DNA of 64,000 nucleotides from the NCBI GenBank assembly GCA_020634455.1, contig JACKBQ010000001.1, positions 1,302,001-1,366,000 of the forward strand. Direction: 5' to 3'. This document shows positions 26,906-34,363 of this stretch, piece by piece. The position numbers and the translations under genes are program-made. Origin of the DNA: Ardenticatenaceae bacterium (GTDB lineage Bacteria; Chloroflexota; Anaerolineae; Promineifilales; Promineifilaceae). The notes beneath the pieces were generated by a model, which was not told the origin of the DNA, did not search any database, and worked only from the letters and a program-made list of their open reading frames with translations. Numbering within the stretch: the first letter of the stretch is position 1; each line of letters opens with the position of its first letter.

Positions 26906-27830
26906 TTCTGTCGTGGCCAGCGAGGGTGATGAAAACGTCTTCCAGGGTGGGGTCTGTGGGGGCAACGGCCGTTTCCACCCCAAACCCTTTTTGCAATAGA
27001 TGAGATTGGATTTGAACGGCCGTTAACTGCCCCGCCGCTGTCTCCACCCGCAAATGATCCCCCGCCAGATTCACCCGCGTCACCCCCGCCAAATCATCCA
27101 GGGCCGACAGCGCCGGCATGAGCGGTGCCACGGTGATGTCCCACAAGTTGCCCTGAACCGTTTCTGCCTTGAGTGCGTCCGGCGTGCCCAGCGCCAGCAG
27201 TTCCCCCCGATACATAATGCCCAGCCGGTGACAATATTCCGCCTCGTCCATGTAATGCGTGGTCACAAAAATGGTGGTTCCCTGCGCCGCCAAATCGTAA
27301 ATAAGGTCCCAAAAGGTGCGGCGGGCTTTGGGATCCACGCCGCTGGTTGGTTCGTCTAAAAAAATGAGCGTGGGTTGGTGGGTGAGCGCCGCACCCAACG
27401 CCAATCGCTGCCGCCAGCCCGTAGACAGCCCCTTCACCCGCTCCTGCTGAATATCCGCCAGGCCGATGAGCGAGAGCACCTCGTCCAGCCGCTCGTTGGG
27501 CCGCCGCAGGCCATACACGCCTGCGTAAAATGCCAGGTTTTCGCGCACGGTCAAATCATCGTACAGAGCAAATTTTTGGGACATGTACCCCACGCGCGGG
27601 CGGATCGCTTCCGCCTCGGTGTCAATATCTAGCCCCAACACTTTGCCCTGCCCGCCGCTGGGTCGCAGCAGCCCCAGCAACATGCGGATAGTGGTAGTTT
27701 TGCCAGAGCCGTTTGGCCCCAGGTAACCCATAATTTCGCCGCGATTGACGGTGAAGTTGAGTTGATCAACGGCCGTAAAATCGCCAAACGTTTTGGTGAG
27801 GTTGTTCACTTCAATGGCAGGTTCACTCAT
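26901..27830 (-). CDS. ABC exporter ATP-binding protein
   Basis: A 309-residue ATPase with Walker A GPNGSGKTTTIRMLLG (about 38-53), signature LSTGWRQRLALG (about 135; the second Gly of LSGGQ is replaced), Walker B LIFLDEPTSGVD and the switch histidine in VTTHYMDEAEYC. It belongs to the drug/polyketide exporter (CcmA/YbhF) group. It is last in a same-strand run tetR-permease-adaptor-ATPase-ATPase, two bases after its partner ATPase. In YbhF of enterobacteria the two ATPases are one fused protein; here they are separate genes. Confidence 0.85.
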   Translation of the reverse strand: MSEPAIEVNNLTKTFGDFTAVDQLNFTVNRGEIMGYLGPNGSGKTTTIRMLLGLLRPSGGQGKVLGLDIDTEAEAIRPRVGYMSQKFALYDDLTVRENLAFYAGVYGLRRPNERLDEVLSLIGLADIQQERVKGLSTGWRQRLALGAALTHQPTLIFLDEPTSGVDPKARRTFWDLIYDLAAQGTTIFVTTHYMDEAEYCHRLGIMYRGELLALGTPDALKAETVQGNLWDITVAPLMPALSALDDLAGVTRVNLAGDHLRVETAAGQLTAVQIQSHLLQKGFGVETAVAPTDPTLEDVFITLAGHDRR

Positions 27831-27832
27831 TT

Positions 27833-28774
27833 TTATTCTTCCAGCAGTTCAATAAACACATCTTCCAGCGTGGGCGCGATGGGCTGAAGGCGGGTGAGGG
27901 TGATGCTTGCAGACGCGGCGGTTTGGGGCAGGCGCTGCTGAACGGCCGTTACCCCATCACGCCGCACCCGCAGGTGCAGTTTGCTGCCAAAGGCCTGCAC
28001 CGCTTCCACATCCGGGTCCTGTTCACACAGCTGGCGCAGCTGGCGCGGATTTGAACCAACGAGTTCCAGGATACGGCCGTTGAGCGGCGATGTCAGTTCT
28101 TTCACCGTGCCCTCGGCCAAAATGCGCCCCGCATTCATAAAGCCGATGCGCGTGCAGCGGCTGGCCTCGTCCATGTACGGCGTACTCACCACCACCGTCA
28201 CGCCCTCTTGCGTGACGGCGCGGCCAATCAGCTGCCAGAAATCCTGGCGCGTCACCGGGTCCACACCGCCAGTTGGCTCGTCCAGCAGCAGCAGCCGGGG
28301 GCGGTGAATGAGCGCAGTAGCCAGCCCCAGCTTTTGCTTCATGCCGCCAGACAGGTTACGCGCCAGCCGCCCCTCAAACTCGCCAAGTCCCACAAATTTA
28401 AGCATCGCCACCTTGCGCTGCTGCCAATCGGCGGCAGAGATGTTGTTGACCTCGGCAAAAAAGCGCAGGTTCTCGCCCACCGTCAAATCGCCATACAAAC
28501 TAAACCGCTGGGGCAGGTAGCCAATTTGCCGCCGAATTTTCTCCATCTCCTGCGCCAGATCGCAGCCAACGATTTGGCCGCTGCCGCCATCCAGCCGCAG
28601 CGCCCCCACCAGCAGCCGGAACAGGGTAGTTTTGCCCGCGCCATCTGGCCCCACCAGCCCGTAAATTTCACCGGGCTGGATGACGAGATCGAGATGATCA
28701 ACGGCCGTAACTTCCCCACTTCCGGTGGCAAAACGGCGCTCTAGCTGCTGGACAGCGATGATTGGATCGCTCAT
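27833..28774 (-). CDS. ABC exporter ATP-binding protein
   Basis: A 313-residue ATPase with Walker A GPDGAGKTTLFRLLVG (about 39-54), canonical signature LSGGMKQKLGLATAL (about 139-153), Walker B LLLLDEPTGGVD and STPYMDEASRC in place of the usual H-loop THYMDEA, where the switch histidine is Pro. Its partner keeps that histidine but has an altered signature, so the pair may make one good and one weak ATP site. It overlaps the adaptor gene by four bases. Confidence 0.85.
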   Translation of the reverse strand: MSDPIIAVQQLERRFATGSGEVTAVDHLDLVIQPGEIYGLVGPDGAGKTTLFRLLVGALRLDGGSGQIVGCDLAQEMEKIRRQIGYLPQRFSLYGDLTVGENLRFFAEVNNISAADWQQRKVAMLKFVGLGEFEGRLARNLSGGMKQKLGLATALIHRPRLLLLDEPTGGVDPVTRQDFWQLIGRAVTQEGVTVVVSTPYMDEASRCTRIGFMNAGRILAEGTVKELTSPLNGRILELVGSNPRQLRQLCEQDPDVEAVQAFGSKLHLRVRRDGVTAVQQRLPQTAASASITLTRLQPIAPTLEDVFIELLEE

Positions 28775-29940
28775 GTTGGGCCAAAATCCACATCGGCGGG
28801 CATGCCGGGACGCAGCTTTTCCAGCCCGTCCTGCACGGCCAGCTCAATGGCAAATACGGTCGAGGCGCGTCCCTCGGCGGTTTGCACGTTGCGCGGGGTG
28901 AACTCTGCGTGGTCGGCCACGTGGACCACGGTGGCGGTAAATTGTTCGTTGGGGAAGGAGTCTACGGTGAGAACGGCCGTTTCGCCCAAACCAATCTGCC
29001 CATACAAATCTTCCGGAACAAACACGGTGATGGTCAGCTCCGCCAGCTCGCCCAGGGTGAGCAGCGTGCCGCCCGGTAGGCGCATTTCGCCCGGCTCGAC
29101 CGTGCGCTCTAGCACCACGCCCGCTGCGGGAGCGGTTAAGGTCAGGCGGCTGATTTGCAATTCTATGAGGGAAACGGCCGCTTCGGCCGCCTGAACCTGG
29201 GCAGCAGCAGCAGCCACCTGCTCTGGTCTGGCCCCAGCCAGCAGCTGATCCAGCTGCGCCTGGGCCGCATCCACGCCCGCTTCGGCCACGTCCTGCTGGG
29301 TTTCCAGCAATTTTTCCTGCGCCGCCAGGCTGGATTGCAGCTGTTGGGACATCGCCAGCTGGCCATTCAGCCCGGCCAGTTCTCCCTGCGCCTGGGCGAT
29401 GGTGGTCAGCAGGTCGGCCGAGGGCTGGGTTTGCCGCAGCGTTTGCGCTTCTGTGACGGTGGCGGTAAGTTCCTCAATCTGGTCGGTAAGATCGTCAATG
29501 TCGGCTTGCAAATCGTCCTGGTCTTCGGCCAGGATGTCTAGCTGTTCTTGCAGGGCATTCAGGGAGGCTTGGGCGCGAGCAACGGCCGTTTCCCCCGCCG
29601 CAATCTGTTCAGCCGAAGCGCCCGCCTGCACCAAATCATAGCTGGCCTGCGCCGCGCCAAGTCCGGCCTGCGCCTGCGCCAGTTGGCCCGCCAGCAGGGC
29701 GGTGTCAAACTGCACCAGCGGCTGCCCGGCCCCGACGGTATCGCCCACGTCCACCAAAACGTCCAGAACGCGACCGCCCATCTCCGGACTGATTTTGATT
29801 TCGGTGGTTTCGATGGTGCCTGAGGCAGTGATACGGCCGTTTGCCCCCACATCGCGCACAAAAAAGAACCAGTAAGCCCCGGCAGCTACAACAGCAATAA
29901 CAATTATCACGCGCACAAAAACAGGTGGTCCGTGTCTCAT
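28771..29940 (-). CDS. HlyD-family membrane-fusion (adaptor) protein
   Basis: A 389-residue protein with one N-terminal membrane helix (about 9-27), a split biotinyl-lipoyl-like domain (ISPEMGGRVLDVLVDVGDTVGAG at about 50-72, and again after the hairpin), a long Ala/Gln-rich coiled-coil hairpin (about 80-250) and a beta-barrel (LTLGELAELTITVFVPED). It resembles YbhG/YhiI. In a bacterium without an obvious outer-membrane factor here it would span from membrane to cell wall. It is translationally coupled to the ATPase genes. Confidence 0.85.
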   Translation of the reverse strand: MRHGPPVFVRVIIVIAVVAAGAYWFFFVRDVGANGRITASGTIETTEIKISPEMGGRVLDVLVDVGDTVGAGQPLVQFDTALLAGQLAQAQAGLGAAQASYDLVQAGASAEQIAAGETAVARAQASLNALQEQLDILAEDQDDLQADIDDLTDQIEELTATVTEAQTLRQTQPSADLLTTIAQAQGELAGLNGQLAMSQQLQSSLAAQEKLLETQQDVAEAGVDAAQAQLDQLLAGARPEQVAAAAAQVQAAEAAVSLIELQISRLTLTAPAAGVVLERTVEPGEMRLPGGTLLTLGELAELTITVFVPEDLYGQIGLGETAVLTVDSFPNEQFTATVVHVADHAEFTPRNVQTAEGRASTVFAIELAVQDGLEKLRPGMPADVDFGPT

Positions 29941-29949
29941 AACAAAAAC

Positions 29950-30036
29950 TCCTTCAAAAATAGGACGCAGATTAACGCGGATAAACGCGGATTAAATTCT
30001 GATAAATCTGCGTAATCTGCGTAATCTGTGGTTTTT
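29950..30036. repeat. Palindromic repeat, CGCAGATT/AATCTGCG family, within an operon
   Basis: GGACGCAGATTAACGCGGAT and the right-hand TAAATCTGCGTAATCTGCG pair around a short centre. The copy separates the permease and adaptor genes of the exporter operon and may form a strong intercistronic hairpin. Confidence 0.75.
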
Positions 30037-31169
30037 TAATCCAAACGTTTGTGGAAGCGGGAAGCGGCCGCGCCCAGCATGATGAAACCAAAAACAGAAA
30101 GCGCAAACACTTCTGGCCCCAAAGCCGCCAATCCCGAACCTTTTAAAATAATGCCGCGCACCACAATCAGGTAATAGCGCAGCGGAATGGCATAGCTCAC
30201 CCACTGCAAAATCACGGGCATCGCCTCCAGCGGAAACAAGAAGCCAGAGAGGAAAACCGAGGGCAGCAAGGTGAACATCACCATCAGCATCGCTTCTTGC
30301 TGGGTGTTGGCCAGGGTAGAAATAAAAATGCCCATGCCCAACGTGGTGACTATGAAAAGCGCGGACAGCCCCAGCAGCAGCCCCAGGCTACCGTTAATGG
30401 GCACGTCAAACAACAGAACGCCCGCCAGCAAAATTTCCAGCATGTTGAAGAAGGCGATGAGTACGTAGGGAACGACTTTGCCCACCACTAGCTCCCATGC
30501 CTGAATGGGGGTCACAATGATTTGTTCAATGGTGCCATACTCTCGCTCGCGCACGATGGCGGAGGCGGTAAGCAGCGTCGCCAAAAATTGCAAAATCATG
30601 CCAATCAGGGCGGGGATCATGTAGTAAGAACTGACGAGATCGGGGTTGTACCAGACCTGGGTGCGCACTTCAACGGCCGTTCCCACCGCACCCGCCAATC
30701 CCTGCGCCGCCAAACGCTCCACCAGCAGTTCCGCCGACTGGCTTTGCCCGATAAGGGTGGCGGCAGCCAAGGCGGTGTTGGCCACTGTGGGGTCAGACCC
30801 ATCAATGATAAAAGCGACCTGGGCAGGATCACCAGCGGCTACGGAACGGCCGTAATCCGGCGGAATAATCAGCCCCACCCGCACATCATTGCTCTCGATG
30901 AGCTGGCGCAGCTCACTTTCCGCCTGCACATCGTAGGTCAGCCGAAAATAGTCGGCGGCGCGAAATGCATCCAGCAATTCACGAGATGCAGCGCTTTTGT
31001 CCTGGTCAAACACGGCCATCGGCACGTTGCGCACGTCGTTGGTGGCCGCATACCCCAGCAAAATCAGCTGGATGATGGGCAGCATAATGATCAGGGCCAA
31101 CGTGCGCGGATCGCGTCGAATCTGGATAAACTCTTTGCGAATCAGGGAAGCGAGTCTGGAATTAACCAT
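30036..31169 (-). CDS. ABC-2 type exporter permease
   Basis: The start at 31169 has GGAG seven bases upstream; a TTG at 31184 is less likely. The 377-residue protein has one N-terminal helix (LALIIMLPIIQLILLGYA), a large extracytoplasmic domain (about 45-170) and five C-terminal helices, with the ABC-2 signature REREYGTIEQIIVTPIQAWELVVGK at about 220-244. It is the membrane half of a YbhS/YbhR-like exporter. Only one permease gene is present, so it presumably works as a homodimer with the two different ATPases. Confidence 0.85.
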   Translation of the reverse strand: MVNSRLASLIRKEFIQIRRDPRTLALIIMLPIIQLILLGYAATNDVRNVPMAVFDQDKSAASRELLDAFRAADYFRLTYDVQAESELRQLIESNDVRVGLIIPPDYGRSVAAGDPAQVAFIIDGSDPTVANTALAAATLIGQSQSAELLVERLAAQGLAGAVGTAVEVRTQVWYNPDLVSSYYMIPALIGMILQFLATLLTASAIVREREYGTIEQIIVTPIQAWELVVGKVVPYVLIAFFNMLEILLAGVLLFDVPINGSLGLLLGLSALFIVTTLGMGIFISTLANTQQEAMLMVMFTLLPSVFLSGFLFPLEAMPVILQWVSYAIPLRYYLIVVRGIILKGSGLAALGPEVFALSVFGFIMLGAAASRFHKRLD

Positions 31170-31216
31170 AGGGACTCCAATCAAAATGAGTTAAAAAACA
31201 AACAACTGGCTGGAAA

Positions 31217-32020
31217 TCAGGCATCCTTGTCGAACGGTTCCTTGATCTCAATACCAGACAAAAACAGATCCACCACAAAACGGGCTGTTTTGGCAGGGTC
31301 GGTAATGGGCACATTGTAAAACGTCGGGCGCATCACGGTGAAGGCAAAAATAGTGCCAATCATGGCAAAAGCCAGTTCACGCGGATCGGACGCATTCAAT
31401 CGTCCGGCATCCATCTGAATTTGCAAAAACTGGGCCAGCAGTTGAATGCTTTTTTCCTGTACAGCCCGAACCTGGGCAAAAAGGGTTAAATCTTCACTGT
31501 AGGCGCCAATGGTGTGGCGAATCATATCGCGATAATCGTACATGAAGGTAACGGCCGTTTCCGCCAGATGGTACAGTGTCTCATTAAAATCGGCCTCGGG
31601 TGCCAACAGCAGTTGTTGAAGCGCCACGTTAGGTGCAATCCCTTCGGCAAACTCTCGCATGAGTGATTGGCGATCGCCAAAGTGACGATAAACAGTGGCG
31701 ACGCCCACCCCTGCCTCTTCCGCAATTTGCTCCATGGTGGGGCGCGCCATGCCAAATTGGCCAAACACCACGCGAGCTGCCTCCAAAATGCGCTCACGCA
31801 TTCCCGGTTGGTTCAGCTCCTGAATCTCCATGCCGTGCGCTTCAGACAGCTTTTGCAGCAGCGCTTCTTTGCTGCCTACCTGACGGTAAAGCGTCGCCCG
31901 CGATTGGCCGGTGTGGGTGGACAACTGTTCCATCGTGAAGGTGTCGCCACTAGTTTGTAGCAGCTCTGCTGCGGCTGCCAAAATCTGGTTAAGGCTGTCA
32001 GAATCGCTCTGAGATGGCAT
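31217..32020 (-). CDS. TetR-family repressor with two tandem DNA-binding domains
   Basis: A 267-residue regulator. Two TetR N-terminal helix-turn-helix domains lie in a row: about residues 10-60 (FTMEQLSTHTGQSRATLYRQ, then VGSKEALLQKL) and about 74-127 (PTMEQIAEEAGVGVATVYRH, then FGDRQSLMREF). A C-terminal ligand/dimer domain follows. The first domain is the more divergent. The gene is first in the exporter operon, as CecR is for ybhGFSR, so it is likely the operon's repressor. It starts at an ATG with no SD, directly after an operator-like palindrome, which suggests a leaderless transcript. Confidence 0.8.
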   Translation of the reverse strand: MPSQSDSDSLNQILAAAAELLQTSGDTFTMEQLSTHTGQSRATLYRQVGSKEALLQKLSEAHGMEIQELNQPGMRERILEAARVVFGQFGMARPTMEQIAEEAGVGVATVYRHFGDRQSLMREFAEGIAPNVALQQLLLAPEADFNETLYHLAETAVTFMYDYRDMIRHTIGAYSEDLTLFAQVRAVQEKSIQLLAQFLQIQMDAGRLNASDPRELAFAMIGTIFAFTVMRPTFYNVPITDPAKTARFVVDLFLSGIEIKEPFDKDA

Positions 32021-32056
32021 GATAGATAATTCTATCTATCGTTCCGTTTTTGTCAA
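32021..32056 (-). promoter_or_regulatory. Sigma-70 promoter and operator of the TetR/exporter operon
   Basis: On the minus strand TTGACA (32056-32051) is followed after 16 bases by TAGAAT (32034-32029). The start codon begins eight bases after the -10 box, so RNA probably starts at or next to the ATG. A palindrome, GATAGAT(6)ATCTATC (32021-32040), covers the -10 box and touches the ATG; a bound TetR protein there would block polymerase. Spacing and both hexamers are close to consensus. Confidence 0.75.
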
Positions 32057-32203
32057 GATGCAGCTGCCGTTCACAGCGATAGTACCGCTCACCCAAGGAC
32101 CTATTTACCGCGTGAAACGGCCGTTCCTCACGCCCCCTTCACGCCCCTTCACGCCTCTTTTTTCTACCATTCAAACCAGCATAAATTTTGCCAACATGCA
32201 CCA

Positions 32204-32261
32204 AGACCCCAAGGGTTTTAGTCCATATTTTTAACCTTGAGGATGAAAACCCTTGGGGTCT
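32204..32261. repeat. Perfect 16-bp inverted repeat
   Basis: AGACCCCAAGGGTTTT (32204-32219) and AAAACCCTTGGGGTCT (32246-32261) pair perfectly around a 26-base loop. It ends 15 bases before the GT2 start codon, so it would form a hairpin in the leader of that mRNA. It may be a mobile palindromic element or an attenuator. Confidence 0.8.
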
Positions 32262-32276
32262 CGAACCTGGAACACC

Positions 32277-33479
32277 ATGCGCCGATTACTCCATATTTTG
32301 TTAACAATTGTCCAAACCGCCCTGGCCTTGCTGGTGGGCTACCTGCTGCTGCTAACCGGAGCAGCCTGGCGGCAAAAACGAACCACGCCCGCGCGTAAAT
32401 CTGCCCCCAGCCACCGCTTTGCCATCCTGGTACCTGCCCACAACGAAGAAAAATTGCTGCCCCAGCTGCTGCAAAATCTGCAAAAGCTCGTCTACCCAAC
32501 GGCATTATTTGATGTGCATGTGGTGGCGGATAACTGTACGGATGAAACGGCCGTTCTTGCCCAAACCCACGGCGCACACGTCCACGAACGGTTCCACGAC
32601 ACGCTGCGTGGCAAAGGGTACGCCCTGCAATGGCTGCTAGACCGCCTGCAAACGGCTTCCACAAAATATGACGCTTACGTCATTCTGGATGCTGATTCAG
32701 TCGTCTCCGCCAACTTTTTGCAGGTGATGGACGCCCGCCTGGCGAACGGCGAGCGCGTCATCCAGGCGTATTACGCCGTGCAAAATCCGGGGCAATCGGG
32801 CAGCATCAGCTTGCGCTACGCGGCGCTGGCGGTGCTGCACTTTTTACGGCCGCAGGGGCGCATGGCCCTGGGCGGCTCGGCAGGGCTCAAGGGGAATGGC
32901 ATGGTGTTTGCGGCAGAGGTGATGAACGGCCGTTCCTGGACCGCCTCCCTCACCGAAGATATCGAATTCCACATGAACCTGATTCTGGCCGGGGAGCGCG
33001 TGACGTTTGCCCCCGATGCCATCGTCTGGGCGGAGATGCCGGAAACGCTGGCCGATTCCCACACCCAAAACGTGCGCTGGGAGCAAGGCCGCCTGGAAAT
33101 GATTCGCCACTACGTGCCCACTCTGCTCAAACAAGCCTTCCAGCGCCGCAGCTTTGTGCTGTTCGATGCGGCCGTGGAGCAGCTTATCCCGCCGTTTTCC
33201 ATTTTGGCGGGCAGCAGTCTGCTGGCCTGGCTGGCGGCGGTGGTTGTGCCGGGCAATCGCCCCCAACGCCGCCGCAGCTTGGGCCTCAGCAGCGCCATTT
33301 TGCTGGGGCAGGTGGTGTACCTGTTTGCGGGATTGAAGTTGGCAGAAGCGCCAACGGCCGTTTACAAAGCCCTGCTCGGCGTCCCCAATTTCATCATCTG
33401 GAAAATTGGACTTTACCTGCAAGTGGCCCTGGGCAAAGGGGCGCAGGGCTGGGTGCGTACCGAACGGAACGAGAATTAA
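32277..33479 (+). CDS. Processive-type glycosyltransferase family 2 (NodC/cellulose-synthase-like)
   Basis: The start was set at the ATG at 32277. The 400-residue protein has an N-terminal membrane helix, VPAHNEEKLLPQLL (about 51-64), VVADNCTDET (second strand), VILDADSVV (DxD-type metal site), LTEDIEFHMNL (catalytic TED) and QNVRWEQGRLEM (Q..RW-type motif), then two or three C-terminal helices. This set is typical of membrane-bound beta-glycan synthases. It opens the second polysaccharide cluster. Confidence 0.8.
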   Translation: MRRLLHILLTIVQTALALLVGYLLLLTGAAWRQKRTTPARKSAPSHRFAILVPAHNEEKLLPQLLQNLQKLVYPTALFDVHVVADNCTDETAVLAQTHGAHVHERFHDTLRGKGYALQWLLDRLQTASTKYDAYVILDADSVVSANFLQVMDARLANGERVIQAYYAVQNPGQSGSISLRYAALAVLHFLRPQGRMALGGSAGLKGNGMVFAAEVMNGRSWTASLTEDIEFHMNLILAGERVTFAPDAIVWAEMPETLADSHTQNVRWEQGRLEMIRHYVPTLLKQAFQRRSFVLFDAAVEQLIPPFSILAGSSLLAWLAAVVVPGNRPQRRRSLGLSSAILLGQVVYLFAGLKLAEAPTAVYKALLGVPNFIIWKIGLYLQVALGKGAQGWVRTERNEN

Positions 33480-33525
33480 TTGGGTAAATGAGTAATTACC
33501 CAATTACTCAATTACAAATTACTAA
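33480..33525. repeat. Intergenic palindromic repeat, GGTAAATGAGTAATT/AATTACTC family
   Basis: TTGGGTAAATGAGTAATTAC pairs with CCAATTACTCAATTACAAA. It begins at the stop codon of the GT2 gene and ends before the SD (GAGGAAAC) of the phosphoglycosyl transferase gene. Confidence 0.75.
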
Positions 33526-33543
33526 CGTGCAGAGGAAACAAGC

Positions 33544-34272
33544 ATGGAACACAAAATTCTAGACCACAAAGCTGCCAAAATGTTGGAAATTTATGCCGAA
33601 GAACGGTTCAAGGACGGCCGTTCCGCCCAACGGCTCCGGCTGCAACTGGTGCTTTGGGTGCTGCGCATGAAGGTGCTGGGCAGCCTCAAACGCCTGCTGG
33701 ACTTTTCCGTGGCGGCCGTCATGCTGCTGCTGCTCTCGCCGCTGATGAGCATTACCGCCCTGCTAGTGAAATGGACCTCGCCAGGCCCCATCTTTTTTGG
33801 GCAGACTCGCGTGGGCAAATATGGCACGCACTTTACCTGCTACAAATTCCGCTCCATGTACACCGACGCCGAAGAGCGTAAAGCAGAACTCATGAAGTTC
33901 AACGAGGCAGATGGCCCCGTCTTCAAAATGAAAAACGACCCGCGCATCACCAGCGTGGGGCGCATCATTCGCAAGCTCAGCATTGATGAGCTGCCCCAAT
34001 TGTGGAACGTGCTCCGGGGCGATATGAGTCTGGTTGGCCCCCGCCCACCCGTGCCCAAAGAAGTGGCCGAATACAACTTTGATCAGCTGCGCCGCCTGCA
34101 CACCATCCCCGGCATCACCGGTTTGCAGCAGGTATCTGGCCGCAGCAACATGGATTTCACCCGCTGGGTGGAGCTGGATTTGCAGTACATTGCCCAGCAA
34201 AGCTTTTGGAACGACATCAAGATTTTGTTCAAAACGATTCCGGCTGTTTTGTTTAGCCGGGGAGCTTATTAG
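33544..34272 (+). CDS. Phosphoglycosyl transferase (bacterial sugar transferase)
   Basis: A 242-residue monotopic phosphoglycosyl transferase. A cytoplasmic N-tail (1-48) leads to the re-entrant membrane helix with the Ser-Pro turn (LLLLSPLMSITALLVKW, about 61-77). SPGPIFFGQTRVG (79-91) and YKFRSMYTDAE (100-110) follow, then the catalytic Asp148-Glu149 in SIDELPQLWNVLRGDMSLVG and the PRPPVP motif. It transfers a sugar phosphate from UDP-sugar to undecaprenyl phosphate, the first step of glycan assembly. All key residues are present, unlike the degenerate copy fused in the gene at 35875. Confidence 0.9.
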   Translation: MEHKILDHKAAKMLEIYAEERFKDGRSAQRLRLQLVLWVLRMKVLGSLKRLLDFSVAAVMLLLLSPLMSITALLVKWTSPGPIFFGQTRVGKYGTHFTCYKFRSMYTDAEERKAELMKFNEADGPVFKMKNDPRITSVGRIIRKLSIDELPQLWNVLRGDMSLVGPRPPVPKEVAEYNFDQLRRLHTIPGITGLQQVSGRSNMDFTRWVELDLQYIAQQSFWNDIKILFKTIPAVLFSRGAY

Positions 34273-34274
34273 GT

Positions 34275-34345
34275 AAACCGTAAACGGTAATCAGTAATCG
34301 GTAATCAGGCATTTACCGATTACCGACCACCGATTACCGATTACC
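34275..34345. repeat. Intergenic repeat, GTAATCGGTAATC/GATTACCGATTACC family
   Basis: GGTAATCAGTAATCGGTAAT is followed by the complementary ACCGATTACCGACCACCGAT. Related copies are at 42855-42890, 44150-44208 and 55925-55990. An SD (GGGGAG) follows immediately. Confidence 0.8.
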
Positions 34346-34363
34346 GAAACAGGGGAGACAAAC

